From an uncultured Marinifilum sp. (GTDB lineage Bacteria; Bacteroidota; Bacteroidia; Bacteroidales; Marinifilaceae), in contig NZ_OY781918.1 in assembly GCF_963677195.1 (NCBI RefSeq), positions 4,514,923-4,578,922 on the forward strand: a stretch of DNA of 64,000 nucleotides. The letters are read 5' to 3'. Positions 23,367 through 32,270 of this stretch are shown here, one piece after another (positions within the stretch are counted from its first letter, which is position 1; each line of letters opens with the position of its first letter). The position numbers were made by a program, and so were the translations under genes. The notes beneath the pieces were generated by a model. It was not told the DNA's origin and did not search any database. It worked only from the letters and a program-made list of their open reading frames with translations.

Positions 23367-25550
23367 CTATTTTACAATATTCATTTCATCTAATAAATAG
23401 CCTGCACCAGCAAATTTATCGACAATAAAAAGCACATAACGAATATCAAGAGATACGTTACGACATATTTCAGCATCGTACATTAGGTCGGACATCACAC
23501 CTTCCCATGCTCTATCGAAATTTAATCCGATTAATTCGCCATTAGCATTTAACACAGGACTCCCCGAATTACCTCCTGTTGTATGGTTGGTTGCTGCAAA
23601 ACAAACTGGCATTTCACCTTTCTCGTTCATGTAAGCACCAAAATCCTTTTTATGGTATAAATCTTTTAACTTTTGCGGTACATCATAATCGAAAATCTCT
23701 GGATTATCTTTTTCGATAATTCCTTCGAGTGTGGTATAATGATCGTAAGTTACTGCATTTCGCGCCTTATAACCAGATACTTTTCCGTAATGAACTCTAA
23801 AAGTTGAGTTCGCATCGGGGTAGAATGTTTTTTCGGGCTGCATTTCCATTAAACCGGCCATATAATTGCGTTGCAAGCTAACAGTTTTCAAATTCAACTT
23901 GCCATATATTGGTGCAATTTCCGACGCGTAAAAAAATCTGATACTATTTGCCAACACAAAAATTGGGTCTTTCGCCAATTTTTTACCCATCGACAATTTA
24001 TAAGTACTTAATAGTTGATTTAATTTTTCCTGATCAGTAAATACAGACTTACTCATTGCCTTTTCTGCATAAGCTTGAAAATCGCCTTTATATTTTGTTC
24101 TGATATTGATAATTTCTTTAGGCAAATATTTATCCTCTAAATTATCGCTATACATTTTTAAAGTTGCCGCCAATAATTTCTTATCGGTTGGTTTGTTGTA
24201 GTTCTTAAAAAATGCGCTACTGGCTTTCAATAAAGATTCAACATACTCAGACACCTTATTTGCATCTTTTTTTGTTAATTGAGCAAGAGATTTAAACTTT
24301 AATGCAAATCCAACTGCCTCGGCACCTCTAAATCCGGCTTCTAAAGCATAATCTCTGGCCAAACTAACAGGTGTTAACTCTTTATAAAGGCCTTCCATTT
24401 CTTTTAGAATACCAGCATATTTCTTTTTCAAATCTGGCTGAGAATTTGCCCATTGCTCAAAGTCTTTTTCCAATTGCTGTTTTTTATCAATGGCATTCAA
24501 TCTGCGAAGCCCTTTTATTTCTCCCTGCCATCTTTTCCACGAATTAGCAACTCCTGCATATTTTGCCGAGTATTGAATTCTTACCAAAGCAGACGCATCC
24601 ATATCGGCTCTCATTAAATCCAGTTTCTTGGTTCTGATTTTAATTTTATGCGGGTTGTTAACTTCTGTCATCATTTTTAAAGCATGCGACGTAAGATACT
24701 CTGTTGTTGTTCCCGGATAACCAAATACCATTGTAAAATCATCCTGATTTACACCTTTAAGCGAAATCTTGAATGATTGTTTTGGTTTCATAGGCACGTT
24801 ATCTTTAGAATAAGAAGCTGGCTTATTATCCTTATCTGCATAAATTCTAAACATCGAAAAATCGCCGGTATGACGTGGCCACATCCAATTATCGGTATCG
24901 CCACCAAATTTTCCAATTGCCGATGGCGGTGCTCCAACTAAACGCACATCTTTATAAATTTCGTAAACCGATAAAAAATATTGATTACCATTATAAAATG
25001 GCTTTACGCTTGCGCGATAACCAGAGTCTTTTTCGGCTGCCTCAACAATTTTCTTAATGTGTTTTCTAATCATTTTCTGACGATCGGCCTCTTTGGTATC
25101 GCTGGTAATACTATCTAAAACTTGTTGAGTTACATCAGCCATACGAACTAAAAAAGAAGCTGTAATTCCTTCGTTTACGAGCTCCTGATCTCTACTCATT
25201 GCCCAAAATCCATCTTTTAAGTAATCATGTTCCAGGGTAGAATGATTTTGAATAGCTCCATATCCACAATGATGATTGGTAACAATTAAGCCTTCATCAG
25301 AAATTAACTCTCCGGTACAAAAATGGTGAAACGGACTTCCTTCCCTTCCCAGGCCAATTACTGCATCTTTCAAACATGCCTGATTAATATTGTAGATATC
25401 GTCGGCAGAAAGCTTAAAGCCAGCCTTTTGCATATCTTCAATATTGTATTTTTTTAGCAACATCGGAATCCACATTCCCTCATCTGCTTTTACCTGACTT
25501 CCCATAAGCAAGACTATTGCCATGAGGAATAAACTCAATTTTTTAATCAT
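23367..25550 (-). CDS. S46 serine dipeptidyl-peptidase, DPP11-like
   Basis: 727 residues, a typical S46 length. Signal peptide (LFLMAIVLLMGSQVKA, cut before DEGMW). Catalytic triad segments: TNHHCGYGAI (His, residues 91-100), DTDNWMWPRHTGDF (Asp) and TTGGNSGSPVLN (Ser). After the Ser motif the sequence is LIGLNFDRAWEG. The Arg at the FDR position corresponds to the S1-site residue that makes DPP11 Asp/Glu-specific, where DPP7 has Gly. It would release dipeptides from acidic N-terminal peptides in the periplasm. The Maf gene lies just upstream on the same strand. Confidence 0.9.
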   Translation of the reverse strand: MIKKLSLFLMAIVLLMGSQVKADEGMWIPMLLKKYNIEDMQKAGFKLSADDIYNINQACLKDAVIGLGREGSPFHHFCTGELISDEGLIVTNHHCGYGAIQNHSTLEHDYLKDGFWAMSRDQELVNEGITASFLVRMADVTQQVLDSITSDTKEADRQKMIRKHIKKIVEAAEKDSGYRASVKPFYNGNQYFLSVYEIYKDVRLVGAPPSAIGKFGGDTDNWMWPRHTGDFSMFRIYADKDNKPASYSKDNVPMKPKQSFKISLKGVNQDDFTMVFGYPGTTTEYLTSHALKMMTEVNNPHKIKIRTKKLDLMRADMDASALVRIQYSAKYAGVANSWKRWQGEIKGLRRLNAIDKKQQLEKDFEQWANSQPDLKKKYAGILKEMEGLYKELTPVSLARDYALEAGFRGAEAVGFALKFKSLAQLTKKDANKVSEYVESLLKASSAFFKNYNKPTDKKLLAATLKMYSDNLEDKYLPKEIINIRTKYKGDFQAYAEKAMSKSVFTDQEKLNQLLSTYKLSMGKKLAKDPIFVLANSIRFFYASEIAPIYGKLNLKTVSLQRNYMAGLMEMQPEKTFYPDANSTFRVHYGKVSGYKARNAVTYDHYTTLEGIIEKDNPEIFDYDVPQKLKDLYHKKDFGAYMNEKGEMPVCFAATNHTTGGNSGSPVLNANGELIGLNFDRAWEGVMSDLMYDAEICRNVSLDIRYVLFIVDKFAGAGYLLDEMNIVK

Positions 25551-25574
25551 TTTTTATGCTTTAGTATATGTTGT

Positions 25575-26153
25575 TTAAAATTTCGATAGTTCCTGATAGA
25601 GTCTTTGAATTGGCAATCCAACCACATTAAAATAAGAACCTTCTATTCCATCAATACCTATAAATCCAATCCATTCTTGTATTCCATAAGCACCTGCTTT
25701 ATCAAAAGGCTTAAAGTTATCGATATAGTAATTAATTTCCTTATCGGATAAGACTTTGAAATGAACATCAGTTGTAGTAGCAAAGCTAACTTTTTTTTCC
25801 CTGTTCATTAAACAAACACCACTAATTACCTGATGTGATCTTCCTGATAGAGCTTTTAGCATTTTCACTGCATCCTCTCTATCTTTTGGCTTGCCCAAAA
25901 TACAATTGTCAACACACACAATTGTGTCTGCAGTAATTACCAATTCATTATTTTTAAAATCAGATTTAAATGCTGAAGCTTTTAATTCTGCCAAATAAAC
26001 AGGAACCTTTTCTGGCTCCATATTTTCTGGATAAATTTCTTCAACTTCTTTAGTTTTAATTTCGAACGATACCCCCAGCTCTTTTAACATCTGATGACGT
26101 CGGGGTGATTGAGAAGCTAGTATTAATTGATAATCTTTAAGATTATTCAGCAT
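25575..26153 (-). CDS. Maf-family nucleoside triphosphate pyrophosphatase
   Basis: 192 residues. ILASQSPRRHQMLKELGV (residues 11-28) is the Maf signature, with VITADTIVCVD and LGKPKDREDAVKMLKALSGR, then KAGAYGIQEWIGFIGIDGIE. These are complete Maf/YhdE motifs. The enzyme hydrolyses non-canonical nucleotides such as dTTP, UTP or modified bases and is linked to division control. It is in the common Bacteroidota series DUF2520-KdsC-like-UbiA-Maf. Confidence 0.93.
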   Translation of the reverse strand: MLNNLKDYQLILASQSPRRHQMLKELGVSFEIKTKEVEEIYPENMEPEKVPVYLAELKASAFKSDFKNNELVITADTIVCVDNCILGKPKDREDAVKMLKALSGRSHQVISGVCLMNREKKVSFATTTDVHFKVLSDKEINYYIDNFKPFDKAGAYGIQEWIGFIGIDGIEGSYFNVVGLPIQRLYQELSKF

Positions 26154-26292
26154 GTTTTATTTTATTATGAATTATAAATAATGAGTTTTAAATTTCACTC
26201 AAAAATAATTGTTTTTATTGTTATTACTTAAAATTATAATGTTACACAAAAATCTTAAAATACCTTTTAAAACATTTTATTTAAGCACATTA

Positions 26293-27246
26293 TCATAATT
26301 TTCCTACCGTATAATTAACAACAAAAGCGTATGAAATACCCGTTAATATTGCAAAGCGAAATAAAAATAATCCCATTTTAAATTTATTACCTTCTTTATA
26401 TTTTATTACATAATAGGCCAAAAGTAAAAGAGGCAAAATAATTAGCAAAGCAAAATACCATGGTGTAATTTTATCCATTGGAGCATTTAAAAACTGATAC
26501 CACACCCCAAATACCGAAGCCGACAAAAACACTAATAAAAAAACAATTACAATTTTAGTCCACTTTAAACCAATTACAACAGGCAAGCTTTGTCTGTGAA
26601 TTTCTCTATCGCCTTTTGTAGAAATTAAATCTCTTATAAATTGTCCAATTAAAGCACCAATAAATGCAAAAAACGAGAATGCTCCAACCCAATATAACAA
26701 GTAATTAAAATTTGTTTTCGAGGCTAACAGAACCTCTGCATAAGTATTATTTAATGGTGGTATTTCGTAAATAACCACTAAAAATGGAATTGCTGCTGAT
26801 ACCATTGCCATTAAAAAACTGCCCAACAAAAAATAGTATTTATACGAAGTAGAATAGAACCAGAGCAAGCCTCCTGCCATAAAAAAGATAAGAACAAATT
26901 GCCAATGTCCAATTTCATAAGAAATGTAGCCGCCCAGCACTATCGATATTCCCATAAAAACCTGATGCATTAGTAGTGCAATTCGCCTTTTTACAAGCCT
27001 TCCAACAACCACATCTTTTTTATTAAAACGATCTGCTTTTGTATCAAAATAATCGTTGATAATATATCCGGCAGCAGCCATAAAAACAGTAGCCAAAACC
27101 AAAATAATAAAATTAGTATCGCTAAACTGAAGCTTTATTCTATTGATTGCCAAAATAGGTTCAATAATAAAATAACGCATCACCACTTGTATTAGTGCGA
27201 TAATAATTAAATTGGGGAAACGAACTAGCTTCAGGTAATTGTTCAT
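26293..27246 (-). CDS. UbiA-family prenyltransferase (GGGP geranylgeranyltransferase-like)
   Basis: 317 residues with about eight to nine membrane helices. The first Asp-rich motif is NDYFDTKADRFNK (Asn64, Asp68, Asp72) and the second is GDREIHRQSLP (Asp, Glu in a loop). The Bacteroidota orthologs in this gene order are usually annotated as geranylgeranylglycerol-phosphate geranylgeranyltransferase, an archaeal-lipid-type step, but menaquinone-like roles cannot be excluded by eye. It lies 24 bp after the KdsC-like gene on the same strand. Confidence 0.82.
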   Translation of the reverse strand: MNNYLKLVRFPNLIIIALIQVVMRYFIIEPILAINRIKLQFSDTNFIILVLATVFMAAAGYIINDYFDTKADRFNKKDVVVGRLVKRRIALLMHQVFMGISIVLGGYISYEIGHWQFVLIFFMAGGLLWFYSTSYKYYFLLGSFLMAMVSAAIPFLVVIYEIPPLNNTYAEVLLASKTNFNYLLYWVGAFSFFAFIGALIGQFIRDLISTKGDREIHRQSLPVVIGLKWTKIVIVFLLVFLSASVFGVWYQFLNAPMDKITPWYFALLIILPLLLLAYYVIKYKEGNKFKMGLFLFRFAILTGISYAFVVNYTVGKL

Positions 27247-27270
27247 TGGGCTTAATATTAATTAAAAGTG

Positions 27271-27798
27271 TTAAATACTTTGAATATTTGTATCATCCTC
27301 TATCCATTTTGAATGTGCACGAAGCACTTGTTCAATAACATCTCTTACGCATCCAAATCCTCCATCTTTATCGGATATATAATTTGATATGGCTTTAATT
27401 TGCTCAACTGCATTTGCCGGACAAGTAGGAATGCCAATTCGTTTCATCACTTCAAAATCGGGTAAATCATCGCCCATATACATGATATGATCCGGATTTA
27501 AATCATGCTTGGAAATAAAATCTTCAAAGTCTTTAATCTTATTTTTCGATCCCATATAAATATCTTTCACACCCAAACCACTGTATCGTTTCTCTACAGC
27601 ATTCGATACACCTCCGGTAATTATGGCAACCGGATATCCTTTTTTTATGGCATATTGTATTGCATAACCATCTTTTGTGTTAGCTGTTCGCAACATTTCT
27701 CCATTCGCATCAATCACAATACATTCGTTGGATAACACTCCATCAACATCAAAAATAAAAGCCGAAACTTTCATTAAATCTTCCTTAAAAAACGCCAT
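27271..27798 (-). CDS. HAD-superfamily KDO-8-phosphate phosphatase-like (KdsC type)
   Basis: 175 residues. FIFDVDGVLSN (Asp17, Asp19) is HAD motif I, VAIITGG motif II, and the YMGDDLPDFEVM segment motif IV, with no cap domain, which marks subclass C0. KdsC makes KDO for lipopolysaccharide, but phosphatases in this conserved Bacteroidota cluster may have another sugar-phosphate substrate. The N-terminal extension MAFFKEDLMK makes the start slightly uncertain (alternative ATG at 27774). Confidence 0.85.
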   Translation of the reverse strand: MAFFKEDLMKVSAFIFDVDGVLSNECIVIDANGEMLRTANTKDGYAIQYAIKKGYPVAIITGGVSNAVEKRYSGLGVKDIYMGSKNKIKDFEDFISKHDLNPDHIMYMGDDLPDFEVMKRIGIPTCPANAVEQIKAISNYISDKDGGFGCVRDVIEQVLRAHSKWIEDDTNIQSI

Positions 27799-27840
27799 AT
27801 TTTAATATTTAAATTCGAGTTTTAAAAACAATAAACTCAA

Positions 27841-28623
27841 TTAGTCATTCTCTTTATTGTGCATTTTAAAAATGCTTTCACTCACAAAACTATACAATTT
27901 TTGAAAATCAGGAGTATCTTTTAAAGCCTTCTCGTGTGCCGATATTATTTCTTTATCGAATCGGACGGCAGGTCCCGTTTGTGCCGATATAGGGTCAAGC
28001 TCAAGTACTTTTTGTGCTGTCTCCTGAATTAAAGGAGTAAGCAACTTAAAATCAACAGCTTTCTCTTCTAATATTTTTTGTCCGATGCTATACATGTGAT
28101 TGGCAAAATTACAGGTAAAAACTGCTGCTAAATGCAATTGTTTTCTCTGTTCAGAGGATATAGAATTTATATTTTTAGATATTTTTTTTCCTAAGGCAAA
28201 CAAATCTTGTTTCAGAATTTTATTATTCGATTCTATACAAACAGGAATATTGGAGAAATCGACTTTTCGTTGTTTCGAGAATGTTTGCAAAGGATAAAAA
28301 ACACCATAATTTTTCGCATAATTCTCAAAAACACTCATTGGAATACTTCCCGCTGTATGAACAGCATTTCCAATTGGCACCGGCATTTTATCAAGAACAG
28401 GCTGCAATGCTTTATCGCTTAAAGCAAACACATACAAGTCGGCATTTCTTTTAATTTCTTTAAGCAAATTGGTTGGCTCTGCACTAACTTTACTTGCAAG
28501 AGTTTTAGCCGATTCTATTGTTCTGCTGTAAATCTGTAATATCTCTATTCCATTTTCGTACAAAGCCAAAGATAGCTGTGTAGCTAAATTTCCGGCACCT
28601 AGTATTACAATTTTTCTTATCAT
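27841..28623 (-). CDS. Rossmann-fold and DUF2520 protein
   Basis: About 260 residues from the ATG at 28623. A Rossmann start MIRKIVILGAGNLATQLSLA binds NAD(P) in the F420:NADP oxidoreductase-like way, followed by a helical DUF2520 domain with HLAAVFTCNFANHMY. I choose the MIRK start because an upstream ATG at 28668 would overlap the neighbouring gene's stop at 28634. Reaction unknown. It starts the minus-strand series DUF2520-KdsC-UbiA-Maf-S46. Confidence 0.82.
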   Translation of the reverse strand: MIRKIVILGAGNLATQLSLALYENGIEILQIYSRTIESAKTLASKVSAEPTNLLKEIKRNADLYVFALSDKALQPVLDKMPVPIGNAVHTAGSIPMSVFENYAKNYGVFYPLQTFSKQRKVDFSNIPVCIESNNKILKQDLFALGKKISKNINSISSEQRKQLHLAAVFTCNFANHMYSIGQKILEEKAVDFKLLTPLIQETAQKVLELDPISAQTGPAVRFDKEIISAHEKALKDTPDFQKLYSFVSESIFKMHNKEND

Positions 28624-28633
28624 ATTTTTGATT

Positions 28634-29134
28634 TTATGATATTCCCAATTCTTGTGGCGATGCTGCAATTCGTTTTAAAGGTACTTTTCCTCTATCAATC
28701 ATACCAAAAAGTTTTTCACATCCTTTTACCAAATCCTCGTACATATCTTCAGCTACCAATACCAATCTTTCATCTAAAAACTTAAGATGCTCCGCTTCTT
28801 CGGGCATATTTTTTCGAGAACACAACAAAAGCGATTTACTAGGCACAAAAGAATGGGTTAATTGATTTCGCAATCTATCGTACAGCCAAAAGTCTTTATT
28901 TACCGCGCGATATTCGTTCCCCATTAATATATTTAATGATTTAGAAAACCGTTTTGAAGATTGAGCACGAGCTTTTAATGGTTTGTTATCCAGAAAACAA
29001 CCAAGGGCTTCTATGGCTTGCCCTATCATTATAAATGAGAAAAAATAGAATTCTTCTTTCTGCAAACGACCAATTTCGTCAATAAAAATTCGCCTGATAA
29101 ACTCTTTTTCCTGTTCTGCTTTTTCCATGTCCAT
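28634..29134 (-). CDS. Small alpha-helical protein with an R-N-x3-H (HEPN-like) motif
   Basis: 166 residues, all helical by composition, cytosolic. The helix with IGQAIEALGCFLDNKPLKAR and the segment YDRLRNQLTHSF resemble HEPN domains, in which R-x4-6-H is the ribonuclease or nucleotide-binding signature; here R-N-Q-L-T-H. No antitoxin or NTase gene is adjacent, so a toxin role is doubtful. It starts at the first gene of the DUF2520 cluster, so a housekeeping RNA role is possible. Family unconfirmed. Start may be ATG 29134 or 29128. Confidence 0.55.
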   Translation of the reverse strand: MDMEKAEQEKEFIRRIFIDEIGRLQKEEFYFFSFIMIGQAIEALGCFLDNKPLKARAQSSKRFSKSLNILMGNEYRAVNKDFWLYDRLRNQLTHSFVPSKSLLLCSRKNMPEEAEHLKFLDERLVLVAEDMYEDLVKGCEKLFGMIDRGKVPLKRIAASPQELGIS

Positions 29135-29430
29135 TCAACAAAGATAATTAAATACAGTATAGTATTTCGACTATTTCTATCAACAAAAAAGACCTTCTTA
29201 AATGAAAGCCTTTGGCAAATAAATATTATCATCTAAAATGATAACTACCTTTTGTCCATGTTTAAATTCATCTTTTTGAGCTAATTATCCTTATTAAGAA
29301 CAAATTACAATCAAATTAAGTATAATCCTATTTTAACAATAACAAACTCTTATAATTTGATTAAACTAACAGCTGCTATACAATTAAAGCCATTATATAA
29401 ATATTGATATTTTATTAAGCAAGACATAAA

Positions 29431-29465
29431 AAAAAGTGAAGCAATAAAAATTGCTTCACTTTTTT
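29431..29465 (-). terminator. Terminator of the porin gene
   Basis: Arms GTGAAGCAAT/ATTGCTTCAC with a short A-rich loop, T-run on the minus side. Located after the porin stop at 29489. Confidence 0.85.
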
Positions 29466-29488
29466 AATATAATTGGTGTGATTAAACT

Positions 29489-30829
29489 CTAGAAATTCAC
29501 TTGGATTCTAGCTTTTACCATACTAATTTTTTCGTCTAACGGATATTGCCAGTTGTTAACATCCATATAGCTATAATTTACACGGAACATTACATTGCTG
29601 TTTAAATAATAATTTACACCAGCGCTATAAGTTTCTGCTTTTCCACCCTGGATACTTTTGTTACCTGCACCACCTAAAGCAGATGCTAAATCAGCAGGAC
29701 CATAAGCTCCATTAAAATAAGTACCATCAATATCATTCAAATCAGTATTATCGTAACGAACAAGAAACTCGAAAGTTCCTGCTTTTGGACGTTTGATATA
29801 AGCAGATGATGAGTTGTAAGCATAATTATCACCTAAAAGGAAACCAATTTGAGCATAGTATGCATCCATTTCAATGTCACGCAACTCACCATACCATCCT
29901 GGATAATCGCCAGGAGTTGTAGGCCAAATATAAGTTACATAGTCAGCAGGACCATCACTCTGTAATTTAGAAGCATAGTCATCATCACGGGTAACTTTTG
30001 TTTTAGTGTATTCTGCTTGCAACATAAAAGGACCACTAAGAATCAATGATTGGATGTTAAAACGCATATCTGTTCTTGCATTCTGAATATCAGCATTCAA
30101 AAACTTATCCTCAGGACCAGCGGTTAAAACAACTTCACGGTTGTAATCATCATCGTTAAATGATTCGTTGAAACCATTAGCTTCAGGAATACGATAAGTA
30201 AACGAAGCTCCTAATTGGAAAGTAACATTGTCATTTACAATTGGGGTATAAGCTAACTTAGTAGTTGAAGCAAACCCTTGGTCTCCATCGTTATTATTAT
30301 CTACCGAACCAGCAAACAAACCAGTTGATCCATAAAATTTATCGGTATAATAAGTATAGCCCAAACCAATGCTACGACCAATTCCCATTGCCTGAGTCAT
30401 GTTAGAAGCACCAATAAAACGAAGTTCTTTACTAGAAGCAGCTGCCTCGATACCAAATGGCTCGAAAAAGTTACCAACAGTAAAAATACTGTTCTTCGCA
30501 TGATTATATCTCAAAAATGCATCTTTAATTTTTACTTCGTCGTTACCAAAGCCAACATTAACCTTAGCACTCCATTTTCCCCACTTTACAGATGTTCCAA
30601 AACGGATATCCTCGATAGAAGCATCATCACTTAAATCAGTTACATCATCAAAATAATGAACTGCATCCATGTAAATTCTACCGTTAATGCTTACTTGATA
30701 CTCTTTATCAGCAGAAGTTAATACAATTCCTCCTTTGTTCGATTCAGCAGTCATTTCTTTTTCCTGAGCTACTGCACTTGTCGCTACCATTCCTAAAGCT
30801 AGTGTAGCGATATATAATTTTTTTAACAT
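29489..30829 (-). CDS. OprO/P-like porin (Porin_O_P family)
   Basis: 446 residues. Signal peptide IATLALGMVATSAVA cut before QEKEM. The mature N-terminus VSINGRIYMDAVHYFDD and GTSVKWGKWSAKVNVGFGND, the segment FFEPFGIEAAASSKELRFI, and the C-terminal aromatic MVKARIQVNF are typical of phosphate-selective (Porin_O_P) barrels with 16 strands. It is 26 bp after the glycerophosphodiesterase gene, so uptake of glycerophosphodiesters or phosphate across the outer membrane is likely. The strong strands and Asp-rich loops favour anions being concentrated indirectly. Confidence 0.85.
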   Translation of the reverse strand: MLKKLYIATLALGMVATSAVAQEKEMTAESNKGGIVLTSADKEYQVSINGRIYMDAVHYFDDVTDLSDDASIEDIRFGTSVKWGKWSAKVNVGFGNDEVKIKDAFLRYNHAKNSIFTVGNFFEPFGIEAAASSKELRFIGASNMTQAMGIGRSIGLGYTYYTDKFYGSTGLFAGSVDNNNDGDQGFASTTKLAYTPIVNDNVTFQLGASFTYRIPEANGFNESFNDDDYNREVVLTAGPEDKFLNADIQNARTDMRFNIQSLILSGPFMLQAEYTKTKVTRDDDYASKLQSDGPADYVTYIWPTTPGDYPGWYGELRDIEMDAYYAQIGFLLGDNYAYNSSSAYIKRPKAGTFEFLVRYDNTDLNDIDGTYFNGAYGPADLASALGGAGNKSIQGGKAETYSAGVNYYLNSNVMFRVNYSYMDVNNWQYPLDEKISMVKARIQVNF

Positions 30830-30855
30830 ATCTTTATCTATTATAGATTTAACAA

Positions 30856-32166
30856 TTAGTAGCCTAAATTATCCAATACTTCCTGAGCTGTTCCAACTAA
30901 CTCACGACCTTGATATTCCATTGACAAATCTGTTAAGTTAGTAAAGCCACCATCAATGAACATATTTCTGTTAACATCATAAGTAAAGTCACCTACAACA
31001 GTACGGTTTGCATCATCAAAACGTGAAACTCCACCATAATAGTAATCACCATTATATTTTCTCAACTGATCTTCAGTATCAAAAGAGTAAGCATGAACAA
31101 TCATTCCTGCGCGGTGATACATTTCGCACATCCAAGGCTCAGTTAATTCAGGATAGTCGTTTGGATTACCAGCAATAGAAGGACCTGCAATATGACAATT
31201 GTAGTCTACTGAGAAATTAATAAACTCAGCTAAAGATTCGATTGTATTCGAAGGACGAACATAAGAGGCACTTTCTGACTCCCAAAGCAACATACATTTA
31301 GGCACACCTGGAAGCTCTTTTTCTAACTTCACAACAGATTCACGAGAAAATGTTTGAAGAATAAAACGACCGTTTGTATTAGCAACATCAACTTTTCCAG
31401 GAGTTGTTGCAATTGTTTTTGGAGAGTTTGTAATATTCCATCCTTGTTCAGTTAAGAAAACAGCTAAATCAGCTTCCATTCCACTGAATAAATATGGCTC
31501 TTTAGTCTCAGCATATACGCCTGGACGGTTACCGTTATCCTGAGGATCTACTTCAAATTCGTAATATCCAGCCCAAGTACCATCATCGTTTAAACGAGTC
31601 ATATCTTTTACTGGTTCTCCATTAGCATCACGACTAATTCTGTAACCTTCAGCAATTTTCAATACTTCTTCCAAAGTAGAAATCTTTTGCCCTACGAATG
31701 ATTCACGAGCATTTTCAGGTTCATCAATATTAAACCATGAACCAGCATCTAACTCACGTAATTGAGCTAATGTAAAAACACTTACAGGATAATCTTCTTG
31801 ACCTGGAAAAATACTCTCAATATTAGAAGTACGACGAAGGTTTCCATCGTGCAAAGCAAGCAATACGCCATCTTTAGTTCTCTGAAGATCAAGCTCTAAA
31901 TAGTCAGCACCCATATTACGAGCCCAACGAAAAGCAGCTTCTGTTTCTTCTGGAGCCCAAAACGTAGAACCACGATGCGCAATTACAGCATCAGCTTTAA
32001 CGTAATCACGAACTACTTTTGCCTCTGCACTAAGCTCTTTTAGCGGATAGGTTTGATAGTTATTAAACTCATTGTAGTCTGGGGTATCATCTTCACACCC
32101 TGCGAACCCAATGCTTGACAAGATAAGTGCTCCTGCCAACAAATTCTTCACATTTAAGTTTTTCAT
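30856..32166 (-). CDS. glpQ: Glycerophosphodiester phosphodiesterase lipoprotein (GlpQ-like)
   Basis: 436 residues. Lipobox-type signal (SIGFAGC) then GDPD motifs: VIAHRGSTFWAPEETEAAF, with HRG and the PEET Glu, then YLELDLQRTKDGVLLALHD (ELD metal ligands, LHD) and a late H-A-Y-S-F segment. It cleaves glycerophosphodiesters to glycerol-3-phosphate and an alcohol at the cell surface or in the periplasm. It is followed by the porin gene and preceded by glpT at 104 bp. Substrate range not visible. Confidence 0.9.
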   Translation of the reverse strand: MKNLNVKNLLAGALILSSIGFAGCEDDTPDYNEFNNYQTYPLKELSAEAKVVRDYVKADAVIAHRGSTFWAPEETEAAFRWARNMGADYLELDLQRTKDGVLLALHDGNLRRTSNIESIFPGQEDYPVSVFTLAQLRELDAGSWFNIDEPENARESFVGQKISTLEEVLKIAEGYRISRDANGEPVKDMTRLNDDGTWAGYYEFEVDPQDNGNRPGVYAETKEPYLFSGMEADLAVFLTEQGWNITNSPKTIATTPGKVDVANTNGRFILQTFSRESVVKLEKELPGVPKCMLLWESESASYVRPSNTIESLAEFINFSVDYNCHIAGPSIAGNPNDYPELTEPWMCEMYHRAGMIVHAYSFDTEDQLRKYNGDYYYGGVSRFDDANRTVVGDFTYDVNRNMFIDGGFTNLTDLSMEYQGRELVGTAQEVLDNLGY

Positions 32167-32270
32167 TTGTTTTAAATTATAGTTTGTAAATAGTTTTTAG
32201 AAAAAATATTTAGAAGTAAAATCAAACTGCTCACCATCTATAAGCAGAATGATTTCACAATAAAATTCAA

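Noticed and set aside
28624..28668. Longer DUF2520 protein start
   Set aside because: It overlaps the preceding stop and MIRKIVILGAGN is the Rossmann start.
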